From positions 5,309,089 through 5,373,088 of the forward strand of contig JAKSZT010004976.1 in assembly GCA_026826555.1 (NCBI GenBank): a DNA stretch of 64,000 nucleotides. Direction: 5' to 3'. A model generated the notes under the pieces. It worked only from the letters and a program-made list of their open reading frames with translations, made no database searches and was not told the DNA's origin. This document shows, in pieces, positions 35,301-45,369 of the stretch. Positions within the stretch are counted from its first letter, which is position 1; each line of letters starts with the position of its first letter. The stretch comes from Tolypeutes matacus (Eukaryota > Chordata > Mammalia > Cingulata > Chlamyphoridae). The translations under genes were made by a program, and so were the position numbers.

Positions 35301-36330
35301 TCAAGCCCACCCAGCTGGGGCAGAACAGTGTATTCAACGAATGGTGCTGGGAAAACTGGATATGCATAATCGAAAGAAAGAGGACTCCCATCTCACACCT
35401 TATACAAAAATTAACTTTAAATGGATTAAAGTTAATTTAATCCATTTGGATAAAACGCCTAGAAGAAAATGTAGGGAAACATCTTCAAGACCTGGTGGTA
35501 GGTGGTAGGTGGTGAATTTTTAAACTGAAAACATGTGCAACAAAAGAAAAAATGGATAAATGGGACCTCCTCAAACTTAAACATTTTTGTTATTCAAAGG
35601 ACTTTGTCAGGAAAGTGAAAAGGCAGCCCACTCAATGGGAGAGAATATTTGGAAACTAGATATCCAATAAGAGTTTGATTTCCATGTTATACAAAGAGAT
35701 CATATAATTCAACAATAAAAGAGCAAACAATCCAATTAAATAATGGGCAAAAGACTTAAATAGACATTTTTGCAAATAACAAATACAAATGGTGAAAAAG
35801 CAAATGAAAAAATATTCAATATCACTAGCTATTAGGGAAATGCAAATCAAAACTACAATGAGATATCATCTCATACCTCATAGAATGGCCATTATTTAAA
35901 AAAAAACAAACAGGAAACAATAAGTGCTAGAGAGAATGTGGAGAAATAGGTACACTCCTTCACTGTTGGTGGGAAGGCAGAATGGTGCAGCCTCTGTGAA
36001 AGACAGTTTGGCAGTTCCTCAGGAAGCTAAATACAGAACTGCTGTATGATCCGGCAATCCCTCTACTAGGAATATATCTGGAAGAACTGAAAACACTGAT
36101 ACGAACAGTCATTTGCACATTGATGTTCATAGCAGTGTTATTCACAATTGCCAAAAGATAGAAACAACCCAAGTGTCCATCAACCAATGAATGGATAAAC
36201 AAAATGTGGTATATACATATGATGAAATACCATTTAGCTGTAAGAAGAAATGAAATCAGGATGCATATGACAACATGGATGAACCTTGAGGATATTATGT
36301 TGAGTGAAATAAAAGGACAAAAATTGTATC
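32390..36330 (+). pseudogene. Degenerate L1 ORF2 (endonuclease end, reverse transcriptase, C-terminal region)
   Basis: ORF2 of L1 normally encodes an endonuclease and reverse transcriptase for target-primed reverse transcription. Surviving blocks here: the fingers motif [13 protein letters not shown] and [11 protein letters not shown] in one frame (33156-33545); palm motif A with its catalytic Asp (LIDAEKACDKIQHPF, 33664-33720) after a frameshift; motif B destroyed by indels near 33850-33905; and the FADD catalytic box at 33977-33988 in yet another frame. In-frame stops precede all of them. The SINE at 34597-35277 interrupts the C-terminal part. It is not functional. Confidence 0.9.
34597..35277 (-). 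mobile_element. Multi-head DAS SINE array inserted into L1 ORF2
   Basis: On the complement, four tRNA-like heads are visible (ending near 34683, 34880, 35175 and 35277), plus a deleted head remnant at about 34990. Heads share GGGAG...TGGCTCAAGC and GGGTTC-type B boxes. The linker between them contains a 121-bp direct duplication (34870-34990 and 34991-35103). The L1 reads straight through on both sides, with TCAACTGACTT (34586-34596) and TCAAGTGATT (35278-35287) as imperfect target-site duplications. This is either one complex element or successive insertions into the first SINE. Confidence 0.85.
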
Positions 36331-36339
36331 GTTTCACTA

Positions 36340-37296
36340 ATATGAACTAAATATGAGAAAACACATAGAGTAAAACCTAGAGTATAGGTTACTAGGACAT
36401 AGGATGAGGGCTGAGAAGGGGTACTGATGCTTAAGTAGAATTTTCAGTTAACTTGACTGTAAAAGGTTGGAAATGGATAGAGTTGATGGTAACACATTAT
36501 AGTGAGTATAACTAACACAGGTGGTTTATAAATGGGATTGTGGCTGGAAGGGGTATCCTAGGGATGTAAATATCAGTGGAAAGAAAGCTAGAGAATAATC
36601 TAGGGCTACTGAATAACATAGTGAACCCCGAAGGTGGATGAGGATTGTGGTTAATAGTACAAATAAAAGAATGTTCTATGAACTAGAGCAGGTGTATGTC
36701 ACTATTACAAGGTGGTAAGAATATGGTGATACATGGGAAAATACAATTAATGTAACTTATAGACTATAGTTAACAGCAATATTGTAAATACTCTTGCATC
36801 AATGTCAAAGAAGGTACTATATTAATACTCAGGGTCAATAATAGGGAGGTAGGGGATTTTTTCTTTTGGACTAAGGAAAATGCTCAAAGATGTAAGAAAA
36901 CAATTACCACACAACTCCATGATGAAAATGAGATCCACTAAGTATACACTTTGATAGATTGCACACACATGGGATTGCATAACACAGTGAACCATGTGGT
37001 GAAAGATGGACTTTGATTAACAGTACAAATATGAGAGCGTTCTTTCATGAAGTATAACAAAGTACAAACTAACGCATGGTGTTAATAATGGGGGGGGGTA
37101 TGGAAAAATATACCAAATGTACGCTATGAACCACAGTTAGTGGTAATAGTCTGATGATGTTCTTTCATAAACTGTACCAAATGTTCCACAACAATGTAAG
37201 GTTTTGGTCGAGGGATGTTGTATGGGAATTCTGCACATTATGCACAGTTTGTAAGCCCACAACTTCTCTAATAGAAACTATGTATATTAAAAAAAA
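36340..37296 (+). repeat. L1 3'-UTR with internal duplicated modules
   Basis: Two divergent copies of one module can be aligned: about 36622-36840 and 36988-37200. Each has GTGAACC, a '(ga)tt(g/a)a(c/t)agtacaaata' step, a GTTCT(TT)CATGAA word, a 'ggtgtta' or 'ggtgata' step with a G-rich run (G9-10 near 37088 in the second), then TATAGACTATAGTTA- or TATGAACCACAGTTA-type words. The poly-A tail is at 37289. Confidence 0.65.
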
Positions 37297-37560
37297 TAGT
37301 ACAGAAGATGTCAAGTACTTAGCTTGTCCCATTGGAAACATCTTCAATAGCACCTTATCAAAACCAGAATATGGAAACTGGTATAATACAATGAACTAGA
37401 CTATAGACATTACTTGGGTTTCCACCAGTTTTTACATGCACTCATTTGTGTCTATAAATGTGTGTGTACATAGTCCTATGAAATTTTATTATATGTCTAG
37501 TTTTCTTAATCCAAGAGAACACAATGATTATAACTAGATTTAAGCCAGCCCTATCACATT
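37297..37560 (-). mobile_element. Old L1 3'-UTR, antisense (right part of the element at 31575)
   Basis: Continues the antisense L1M 3'-UTR: AATAGTACAGAAGATG, 'cttatcaaaaccagaatatgg', 'gtataatacaatgaactagactatagacatta', 'tttccaccagtttttacatgcactcatttgtg', 'gtcctatgaaattttattatatgt'. This order matches the complement of L1MA/MB-type tails. Confidence 0.65.
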
Positions 37561-37938
37561 CTGTATTCTCTTGGCTTTTATTTCTATTCTGTGAATTAAG
37601 AAATGGGATACATAATTAACACTTTTGTTCTTTTGCAATTTAGTATGTTGAAAGAGTTGCTACCCTGTAAATGACCAGAACTCTTTGGGTACTAGTAAGG
37701 CTCTGTAATGCCACAGGCAGGTTATCTCAGCTTAGGGGCTCACCTGTCACTCCCTGCCATTTGTGCTAACAAAACATTCTTCACTTATTCGGTATGACTA
37801 AAAAAAAAAAAAACCTCAATAGTAACAGATCGTCATAAAAAAGCTTTAAAAGCAATTCTGCTGTTTATATAAAAAGTTTAATTCCCAGATAAATGTTTTT
37901 TATTATCTACTTAAAAACTTTTTGTGGCAAAATATATA

Positions 37939-38448
37939 TGTAACCGTTGGGGAATTTGATTTAATTATGAATTCCAAAAATATAACTGGATCATGCTTGT
38001 AAACTGATCTGTTAATCTGGGCATGGTTAGGTTATGATTAGGGTGTTGAGCCCCACCCCTTGGTGGGTGGAGAATCAAATATAAAAGGCATGGCAAGAAG
38101 AGTTTTGAGAAGCAGTCTTTTGAGAAGCAGTTTTGATGTTGGAAAGAAGGCCCCAAGAGAAGCGAAGCGAGCCGTTCGCCTGATCGTCTACAGCTGACCT
38201 TGTAGAGGAAACAGCAGCAAAGCCCAGAGAGAAACGCAGCCCCGGGGAGAGAGGAACCCCAGAAGCCTGAACCCTGGCAAATGTCGGCAGCTGTCTTGCT
38301 CTAACACGTGGCAATAGACTGTGGTGAGAGAAGAAGCTTAACACTTTATGGCCTAGCATCTGTGGACTTCTACCCCAAATAAATACCCTTTATAAAAACC
38401 AACCCATTTTTGGTGTTTCACATTAGCACCCCTTGGCTGACTAATACA
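37939..38448 (+). mobile_element. Solo LTR of an endogenous retrovirus, inserted in an old L1
   Basis: About 510 bp from TGTAACCG to AATACA (TG...CA ends). Within it are a TATA-like AATATAAAAGG at about 38078, a GC-rich transcribed part, and AATAAATACCC at about 38379 followed by a GT/T-rich stretch, so U3-R-U5 order is visible. It splits an antisense L1 whose sequence continues exactly on both sides. Flanking 5-mers ATATA and ATATG are compatible with a short target-site duplication. No coding retroviral sequence is present. Family not named; it may be xenarthran-specific. Confidence 0.75.
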
Positions 38449-39275
38449 ATATGTAACATAAAATTTGCCATTTTAACCATTTTTAAGTGTATATTAATTG
38501 CCAATGTTTTGCAACCATCCCCATCATTGAGTTCCAAAATTTCTTCCATCATCCCAAACACTCTGTTTCCATTAAGCAATAACTTCCCCCAGCCCCTGGT
38601 AACCTCTAATCTACTTTCTGTCTCTAAGAATTTGCCTATTCTAGATATTTCATATAAGTGGAATCATACAATATTTGTCCTTTTGTGGCTGGCTTATTTC
38701 ACTTAGCATAATGTTTTCAAGGTCCATCCATGTTGTAGCATGTTCCAAGACTTCATTCCTTTTTATGGCTGAGTAGTATTCCATTGTATGGATAGACCAC
38801 ATTTGTTTATCCATTCGTCTGCTGATGAACGCCTGAGTTGTTTCCACCTTTTGGCTATTGTTTATAATGCTGATGTGAACACTAGTTGATAAAAACATCT
38901 GAGTCCCTGATTTTCATTCTTTTGGGTATATACCTAGAAGCAGAATTTCAGGATCATATGGCAATTCTATGTTAATTATTTGAGGAACCACCCAACTGCT
39001 GTACCATTTTACATTCCCACCAGCACTGCATGAGGGTTCCAATTTTTCTACATCCTCACCAACACTTGTTATTTTCCATTTTTTAAATTAATGCCATCCT
39101 TGTGGGTGTACAGTGGTATCTCATTGTGGAGCTGACTTGCATTTCCTTAAAGACTAATAATGCTGAGCATCTTTTCAAAGTGTTTATTGGCCATTTATAT
39201 ACTTCTTTAGATAAATGTCTATTCAAATCCTTTGCCCATTTTTTTATTGGGTTCCTTTTTGTTTTTTTTTTTTTG

Positions 39276-39459
39276 TTTTTTTTTTTTAAAGATTTTATTT
39301 ATTTATTCATTTATCCCCCCCTTGCTGCTTGTGCTCGCTGGGTCAGCTAACCACGCCGTGCGGGCGGGCTTGCCTTCACCAGGAGGCCCCGGGAACCGAA
39401 CCTGGGGCCTCCCATATGGTAAACGGGAGCCCTACTGATTGAGCCACAGCTGCTTCCCT
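39276..39459 (-). mobile_element. Short young DAS SINE, antisense
   Basis: The complement has the complete single-head form: AGCTGTGGCTCAATCAGTAG, CCATATGG core, GGTTCGGTTCCCGGGG B box, CGGCGTGGTTAGCTGACCCAGC, AATAAATAAATAAAATCTTT, then a long A-tail (T tracts 39257-39287). Inserted in the antisense L1 near its 3' end. About 600 bp from a matching copy in the opposite orientation. Confidence 0.93.
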
Positions 39460-39533
39460 GTTGTTGTTTTTTAAGCTGTAGGAATTTTTATATATTCTGA
39501 CTATTCTTATACACACATCCATATATATATATA

Positions 39534-39748
39534 TTTTTTTTTTTTCATTTTTAACACATTTTTTTATTTTTTTAAAAATACTTTAGATTACATAAATGTT
39601 ACATAAAAATATAAGGGATTCCCATATGCCCCACTCCCTCCCCCCCCCACAATTTCCCACTTTAACAACATCCTTCATTAATGTAGTACATTTTTTACAA
39701 TTGATGAACACATTGTTGAAGCACTGCCACTAAGTGTGGATAATAGTT
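39534..39748 (-). mobile_element. 5'-truncated young L1 3'-UTR, antisense
   Basis: The complement reads 'cactgccactaagtgtgg' reversed into 'ggcagtgcttcaacaatgtgttcatcaattg', 'gatgttgttaaagtggg', G9-type run, 'ttatgtaacatttatgtaatctaaag', A-rich tail. This is the same 3'-UTR as 32070-32258. CACAT(CC)ATATATATATATATT-like sequence lies on both sides, consistent with an AT-rich target-site duplication in the host L1. Confidence 0.75.
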
Positions 39749-40057
39749 CACATATATATATATTCTTTACGTATTCTGGATATCAATCAGATATATGATT
39801 TGCAAATATTTTCTCCCATTCTGAAGGTTATCTCTTCACTTTATTGATAATGCCCTTTGATGCACAAAAGTTAATTTTGATGAAGTCCAATTTACCTATT
39901 TTTTCTTTTGTTGTTTGTTCTTTTGGTGTCATATTTTAGAATCCATTGCCAAATGAAGATTTATCCTTACGTTTTTGTCTAAGAATCTTATGGTTTTAGC
40001 TCTTATATATAGGTTGTTGATTTGTTTTAAGTTAATTTTTATGTGTAATATAAAGTA

Positions 40058-40230
40058 GGGGGAAGCGGCTGTGGCTCAATCAGTAGGGCTCCCGTTTACC
40101 ATATGGGAGGCCCCGGGTTCGGTTCCCGGGGCCTCCTGGTGAAGGCAAGCCCGCCCGCACGGCGTGATTAGCTGACCCAGCGAGCACAAGCAGCAAGGGG
40201 GGGATAAATGAATAAATAAATAAAATCTTT
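40058..40230 (+). mobile_element. Short young DAS SINE
   Basis: Complete single-head DAS: GGAAGCGGCTGTGGCTCAAT, A-box-like TGGCTCAATCAG, GGGTTCGGTTCC B box, CGGCGTGATTAGCTGACCC, AATAAATAAATAAAATCTTT. It lacks the usual A-tail and passes directly into L1 sequence (ATCCAGTTTTCCCAGCACC), so the tail and flanking duplication were lost or the junction was rearranged. Confidence 0.93.
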
Positions 40231-40654
40231 ATCCAGTTTTCCCAGCACCACTTGTTGAATAGATTGTTCTTCCCCCACTGAATGGGGCACCTTTGTTCAA
40301 AATCAACTGACCACAGAAGTGTGGGTTTATTTAAGGACTCTGAATTCTATTCCATTGGTCTAAATGTCTATCTTTGTGTCAGTACCTGACTATCTTGATT
40401 TCTAGTAAGTTTTGAAACTGGGAAGTTGGAGTCCTCCTAGTTTATTCTTCTTCGAGATCATTTTAGCTACTGAATATCTACTTTTAAAATAAGAATATTT
40501 TTCACCTAACCATTATTCTATGTCACTTGCTGCACTTCACTGACTAGTATGGCTAGCATCGGAGAAAATCTTTTTTCTAGTTATTTGGTTTACAATCAGA
40601 ATTTCATGCCTTAAGGTAAATGGCAGTGCCTTGGTTATGACCTCATTGTTAGAC

Positions 40655-40855
40655 AAGCCTTCTCAAACTTGCCTTTCTACTGGAACCATCTGGGGAGCCT
40701 TGTAACTCCTGCTGCCTGGTTCCATCTATACAGAGTCTGTTGACCTTGGTCTGAGGTGTGGCGTGGCCATTAGATGTGACCTAAACATTGGGTTTTTAAA
40801 GGCTATCAGCATGATTTTAATGTGCAGCCATGGTTGAGATTCACTGAATAGATGG
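40655..40855 (+). mobile_element. MER5-like non-autonomous hAT element
   Basis: Left part CTTCTCAAACTTGCCTTTCT, then 'ctggaaccatctggggagccttg' and 'ctgcctggttccatctat'; right part 'gattttaatgtgcagccatggttgagattcactg', which mirrors the terminal TCTCAA word as expected for hAT terminal inverted repeats. The middle is diverged. Confidence 0.6.
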
Positions 40856-40859
40856 CTGG

Positions 40860-43800
40860 GTTCCTCCTAAGCGTGGCTGAGAGAAATAAATCACATTTCC
40901 ATCTTGATAACAGTTTCTTTGCTATATTTTTACTATGGCTTACTTACAACTTAAAAAATAAAGATATAATTAGGAAAGAGTTAAAAAGAAATTCTATAAG
41001 CGTAACCTAGACTGTGGTATCTAACACTACAAGGACCCCTTAGAGAAATGTTCTGTTTCAGGTCTAAGGCAAGAAATGTGCAAGATAAGCCTGGAACATC
41101 CTGTCATTCCAGAAAGGAAGCTATAAAGGACTATTGAACCATGTCAGAAGAACTCAGGAGCCACCTTGAAGGAGCTCCCACTGGCCAAACATGGGGCAAT
41201 TTGAGCACCCAAAAGAATAATGACTACAATAAACTGAAATCTGGCAAATATGTAAAAATCCACAATTTCATTTCAGAAATAAATATTAATATTTAAATAA
41301 ATAAAACAAAACTTTATAAAATAAAGACACTTCTGGAGGTTGCTAGGCATCAACTCATTATTCTGAATAACGGAAAATAAAGGGAAAGAATCAAGCATTT
41401 ATCCTTCCTTTGTGGTAAATTTCAGAGTTACTAAGTAGTTGATGAGTAAAAATCCTTCCAGCTAATAAAAGAAGAAATGATCAAATTAGAAAACTCACCA
41501 TTTTATAAGTCCAAATTAATGAATGGATCTGGGAAATGGTCATGACTTTGTGACAACTGCATAATAGTAAACTTTATACTGGAGGCATCAGTCTGACCAC
41601 CCCTGAACACGGGGCTGTCTTGGTATCACTAACAATGAGATGACCAGACATCATGTCCTTTCTGAGGAGATGTAGTAAGAATAGTACCAACACCACGAAG
41701 GAAGTTATCTTGCCAAAATAACTGGCTTGGAATGTAATCATATATCTTGATCTAACCACCAGTTTACAGTATATAAAGGAGACAGAGGAACAATACCATG
41801 GGGATATAATCAGCCAAAGGCAGAATGTAAAGTCAAGTCAAACGATCTAATTTCTGCAATAAATTAATGGCATGAAAAAAATGGAGAGAGGAATTGTTAT
41901 AAAATTAAAAGAAATTTAAGAGACTTATCAACCAGTAGTAATGTGTGGACCTTATGTGGATCCTAATCCAAACAAAGCAAATTTAAAAAGACATTTTTTG
42001 AGATAATCAGGGAAAACTGACATAAGCTGGATATTAGCAAAGTGGTATAAAGAACTTAAAGTTCTTTCTCTTTTACCTTTTTTCAATGGAAAATTTTATA
42101 ACATCAATGCCACACAGAAAATAAACATAGTTTGATGATGATGATGCCAGCTAATTTATATGCTCCTCTTATTAAAAAATAATAAATGAATATACTTTAG
42201 ACTGTAGTTTCATATATTTTAAATGGCTTCTAATCAGAAAACTGCAATCTAAATAAATGTACCAGCATTTCCTACCTACAATTGATTTACAACAGATTAT
42301 AATTTGACTAACATTTTAAATGCAAAGTAATAAATACCCCAAATGTTATTCTGAACATAGGCAGAATTAAAAAAATACAAGTTTTTACATACTGTAATCC
42401 AAACAATATAAGGCTGACTCAATTTTTCAGCATGAGTTTGACAGCACAAAAGGGTAATTGCAGCTGAAAGTTGCCATTTATAGACAATTAGTGGGAAAAA
42501 TACAATAAATAATAGATCATCTCATTATGGGTTTCATATAAAATAAAACTACTTGTTAAGTAACCATGTTTATGTTAAAATGTTTTTCACAAAGTAGGGA
42601 TGAGCAAAAACTATTTATTGATTACCCCCAAATGACATGAATCATATTTTAAAAATTCATGATTGTTTAAAATAATGACTTGGTCTTCTACCTAATGATA
42701 GTGCACCTTTCAGATGAGGTTTTTGGACACTTAACATGTGATGTAACATACCTCAATAATGATGACAACAATGGTTTTTTCCCTTTTTCTTTCAAGATGC
42801 TTCATTTTGTGCGTGGGACATCGGAAGTCTCCACACTGTCTTTTAGAGTACGTTATGGGTCAGGCGCCTGTTTTACAGAAGAGGAGATTAAAGATATGGA
42901 TGCTGCCTGCCATTGTTCTAATCTACAGGATCCAAGGAATCTACAACCTTGTTAGAGCCTTTCCACTCTGCCAGGGCCTAGGAATTCTATGACACAGAAT
43001 CATTAACAATTAAAGAGCAAAAGTAGATGATCCTCTCCAAATCTAGATTTCCAGGGTGGTTTATTCAAATTGGCCAGTGGATGGCTCAGGTCTGGGGAGA
43101 TCTCAAAGCAAACAAAAGCATTTCAACTAGGGGAGTACTCCGCAATAACTCCTGGCACAGGGGATGGCTTCAGCAATGAGGGTGGGAGAAGGCTGAGGTT
43201 ATGATTAAAACCCATCAGAAAGAATGTGAAGTCTCTCAAAGTTCATATAAACACCTGGTACATTTTCCAAGGCCAGAGAACAAACAACTGATAATCAGTG
43301 TGCATTAAAAAGCCTATCCACAGTCACAACACAAACACACATATATACACACACACAAAGCAATTCCTTAAATTGTAACAGAATATAACACTCACAAAAG
43401 TAACCATTCCTGACTTCATCTGGCTTTAAAAAATGATTGTGGTAGAAAATCAGTCTTGAATGCGAAAGATATTAATTTTTAAATTTGTGTTAGTAATAAA
43501 GAAGGATCATTTCTTATGGGAGGCTGATTTATACGTAACTGTAGATCAAGAGTCATGTAAAATTCAACCTTTCATAATGGAAATCAAAGATCTATTATGA
43601 ATGTTGAGAAACTGTAACAAACACTAGTCTAGTAGATGTAGACATATTTTATCACCGAAAATCACAGTTTGGCAGCCTAGGTTAAGAGAGTCACACAATG
43701 AATCATTTAGTATAATAAGTCGGTTTTCACAGAGAATTATAAATGCATATGTGTTTTCTACACCATATACTGAAATTGTCATTTATGCCGAATAGTACAT

Positions 43801-44635
43801 CAACAGATATAAAAGGCAAGGATAAAAGAATAGGAGATTGGTCAAAGAGCTTTGCAAAATATAATCACCAAACGACCTCAGAGCTCGAAAGATGCCTCCC
43901 AAGCCAGCTCCTTCTACCACTTGTAAAGGAGCATTTTAAGACTGCCATTTTTTATTTCACATGATAAAAAACATCAAAGAGGATTTTCCTGCATTGCCCT
44001 TAGGTTGAAAAGCTACTGACCAGGAAGGTCATTTCCAGCATTTCCATAGTTTGGTGCTCACAAGTGCAGATGCAACAGCTAATGTAAAATGCACTCAGGA
44101 CTTGTGAACCTTGGCTGATGATCTGTGAAACAGAACATCTGACTGGTAAAGTTTTCTCCCTCAGGTCCTTTTAGAGACTGTTATCCTGACTTCTACTTTA
44201 CTCCTTGATTGGATCCAAAATACACTAGTATTTACGCTGAATTCTACTCAAAAGAAAATGAAGTTATTCTTCCTATTTATATTTTTAACATAAAATGCCC
44301 CAGGTCTCATCATTTTATCTACACTAGATTAGAGTTAGGGCACTGGCAACATTTTGCAACATGAATTAGACCCTTACCAGATGCCAGCACTGGACAAATT
44401 ATTACATATATTCTATGAACTAAATAAATAGTCCAGGTGCCACAAAGCTTCTGAGACCATGAAAAGAAACAGACTCAGAACACCTAAAAGATGGCCAGAA
44501 GTGTAGAATAGATTTCTGATCCACTTATGAAGGATTTCCAAGAATTATGGTTCATATATGACAACTACCTTGGAAACAAGTAACCCTCATCACAGCCTTA
44601 TGGCCATTTAAGGCCTATCCATAGGTGGTGCCTTT
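40860..44635. other. AT-rich unique intron-like DNA
   Basis: No recognisable gene. It includes a short CA/TA microsatellite (43333-43362) and an exon-like 30-nt segment on the complement at 41484-41513 (CATTTCCCAG acceptor, ATG|GTGAGTTT donor), too short to support. The piece at 42840-42990 and the one at 44370-44480 have weak MIR-like words. Confidence 0.45.
43333..43362. repeat. CA/TA microsatellite
   Basis: ACACAAACACACATATATAC followed by further ACAC; about 30 bp with interruptions. Confidence 0.85.
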
Positions 44636-44639
44636 CAAA

Positions 44640-44815
44640 CATGAACAGCATCAGAGTTCCTTTGAAGGCTAATTTATTAAAGTCCAGATAGCTGGACCCC
44701 ATCCCCTGAGCTCCTGATTCAGTGGGTTTGGGGTAGGGCCTGAGAACCTGTTTCTAACACTCTCCCATGTTGTGTTGATGTGCCTGGGGGTCCACACTTG
44801 CAGAACCAACTCTAG
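44640..44815 (+). mobile_element. MER5A-like non-autonomous hAT element
   Basis: Clear internal order: 'gctggaccccatcccctgagctcctgattcagtgggtttgggg', 'gcctgagaacctgtttctaacactctccca', 'gttgatgtgcctgggggtccacacttgcagaacca'. These correspond to the conserved middle and right end of MER5A. The left end has decayed. Confidence 0.8.
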
Positions 44816-45257
44816 ATTGGGAGCCTGTATCACTAGGATGGCCTTGGGAATTTAAGAGCCCATCTGGGATTTGGACTTGCCAAGGACATCCCTCTAGCTA
44901 GTGGCTAAACTGGATTATATCCTGGGTTGTTCACCAAGGTATGCTAACGTACCACTCAAAGGCTACCTCCCCCATCCTGCCCCAAAGTAAACCTTTTTAT
45001 GTACCCTTTAGTTCATTTACAAACCCTGATCTCTTAAACATTTCTACGAGCAGGCATTGAGTAGGTAAATAAAAAATACTTTTACAAAAAGTAGATAGTG
45101 AAGCACATAAAGTTAAATGGACTAAAAGTGTCTATCCCTGTGTTGAAAACATGACTAGTGTTTTGCAGCTTTGCAAGCCTTTCTGTTTTGAAGCATTTGG
45201 GACGAGAATGGCCAACGCACCAGGGCATCAATTTCGTGACAGTAATATCTGACTTGC

Positions 45258-45364
45258 TTTTCATTGCTGCCATCCCCAGGTAAGAGTCTCCGAAGCTAGT
45301 CAAGGACAGTCGCTCCACAGCTTCAAGGTCTTCTTCTTTCAGAATGTCAATGTGATTACAGAGC
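45258..45364 (-). CDS. Candidate coding exon of the minus-strand gene, with a possible GC-AG intron
   Basis: On the complement, a strong acceptor (CCTGTTTTATTTTATAG) is followed by a purine-rich, exon-like stretch with one open frame entering in phase 2. It includes CNHIDILKEEDLEAVERLSL and continues SFGDSYLGMAAMK. No good GT donor follows; the best site is a GC donor (AAAA|GCAAGT), leaving 107 nt and exit phase 1. That phase fits the downstream tandem acceptor in the exon at 23634-23799. The frame actually stays open to a stop at 45082, so it could instead be an alternative terminal exon. The plus strand is also open between splice-like sites here (45169-45279), which lowers confidence. Confidence 0.4.
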
Positions 45365-45369
45365 CTATA

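Larger units (their letters stand above)
32261..37296 (+). mobile_element. L1 retrotransposon, 5'-truncated, interrupted by a DAS SINE
   Basis: About 4.35 kb of L1 after removing the SINE at 34597-35277. Order: end of the endonuclease region (GGTCACAAAGCAGACCTCAA at about 32540), reverse transcriptase (33156-33990), C-terminal part of ORF2 resuming at 35278, ORF2 end near 36330, then a long 3'-UTR to a short A-tail at 37289-37296. No 5'-UTR or ORF1 is present. Target sequence TACAGAAG flanks the composite (31629-31636 and 37300-37307), placing the insertion inside an old antisense L1. Many frameshifts and stops show it is dead. Confidence 0.88.
37890..40480 (-). mobile_element. Second old L1, antisense, 3'-UTR and ORF2 end, multiply interrupted
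   Basis: The complement of a long L1M/L1PB-like 3' half: 'ttgtggcaaaatatatatgtaacataaaatttgcc' (split by an LTR), 'tctagatatttcatataagtggaatcatac', 'ttcacttagcataatgttttcaagg', 'gagtagtattccattgtatgg', 'cattttacattcccaccagcac', then toward its 5' side 'tatccagttttcccagcaccacttg' and 'ttctattccattggtc'. Later insertions: LTR 37939-38448, DAS 39276-39459 (-), L1 tail 39534-39748 (-), DAS 40058-40230 (+). No intact frame remains. Confidence 0.85.
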
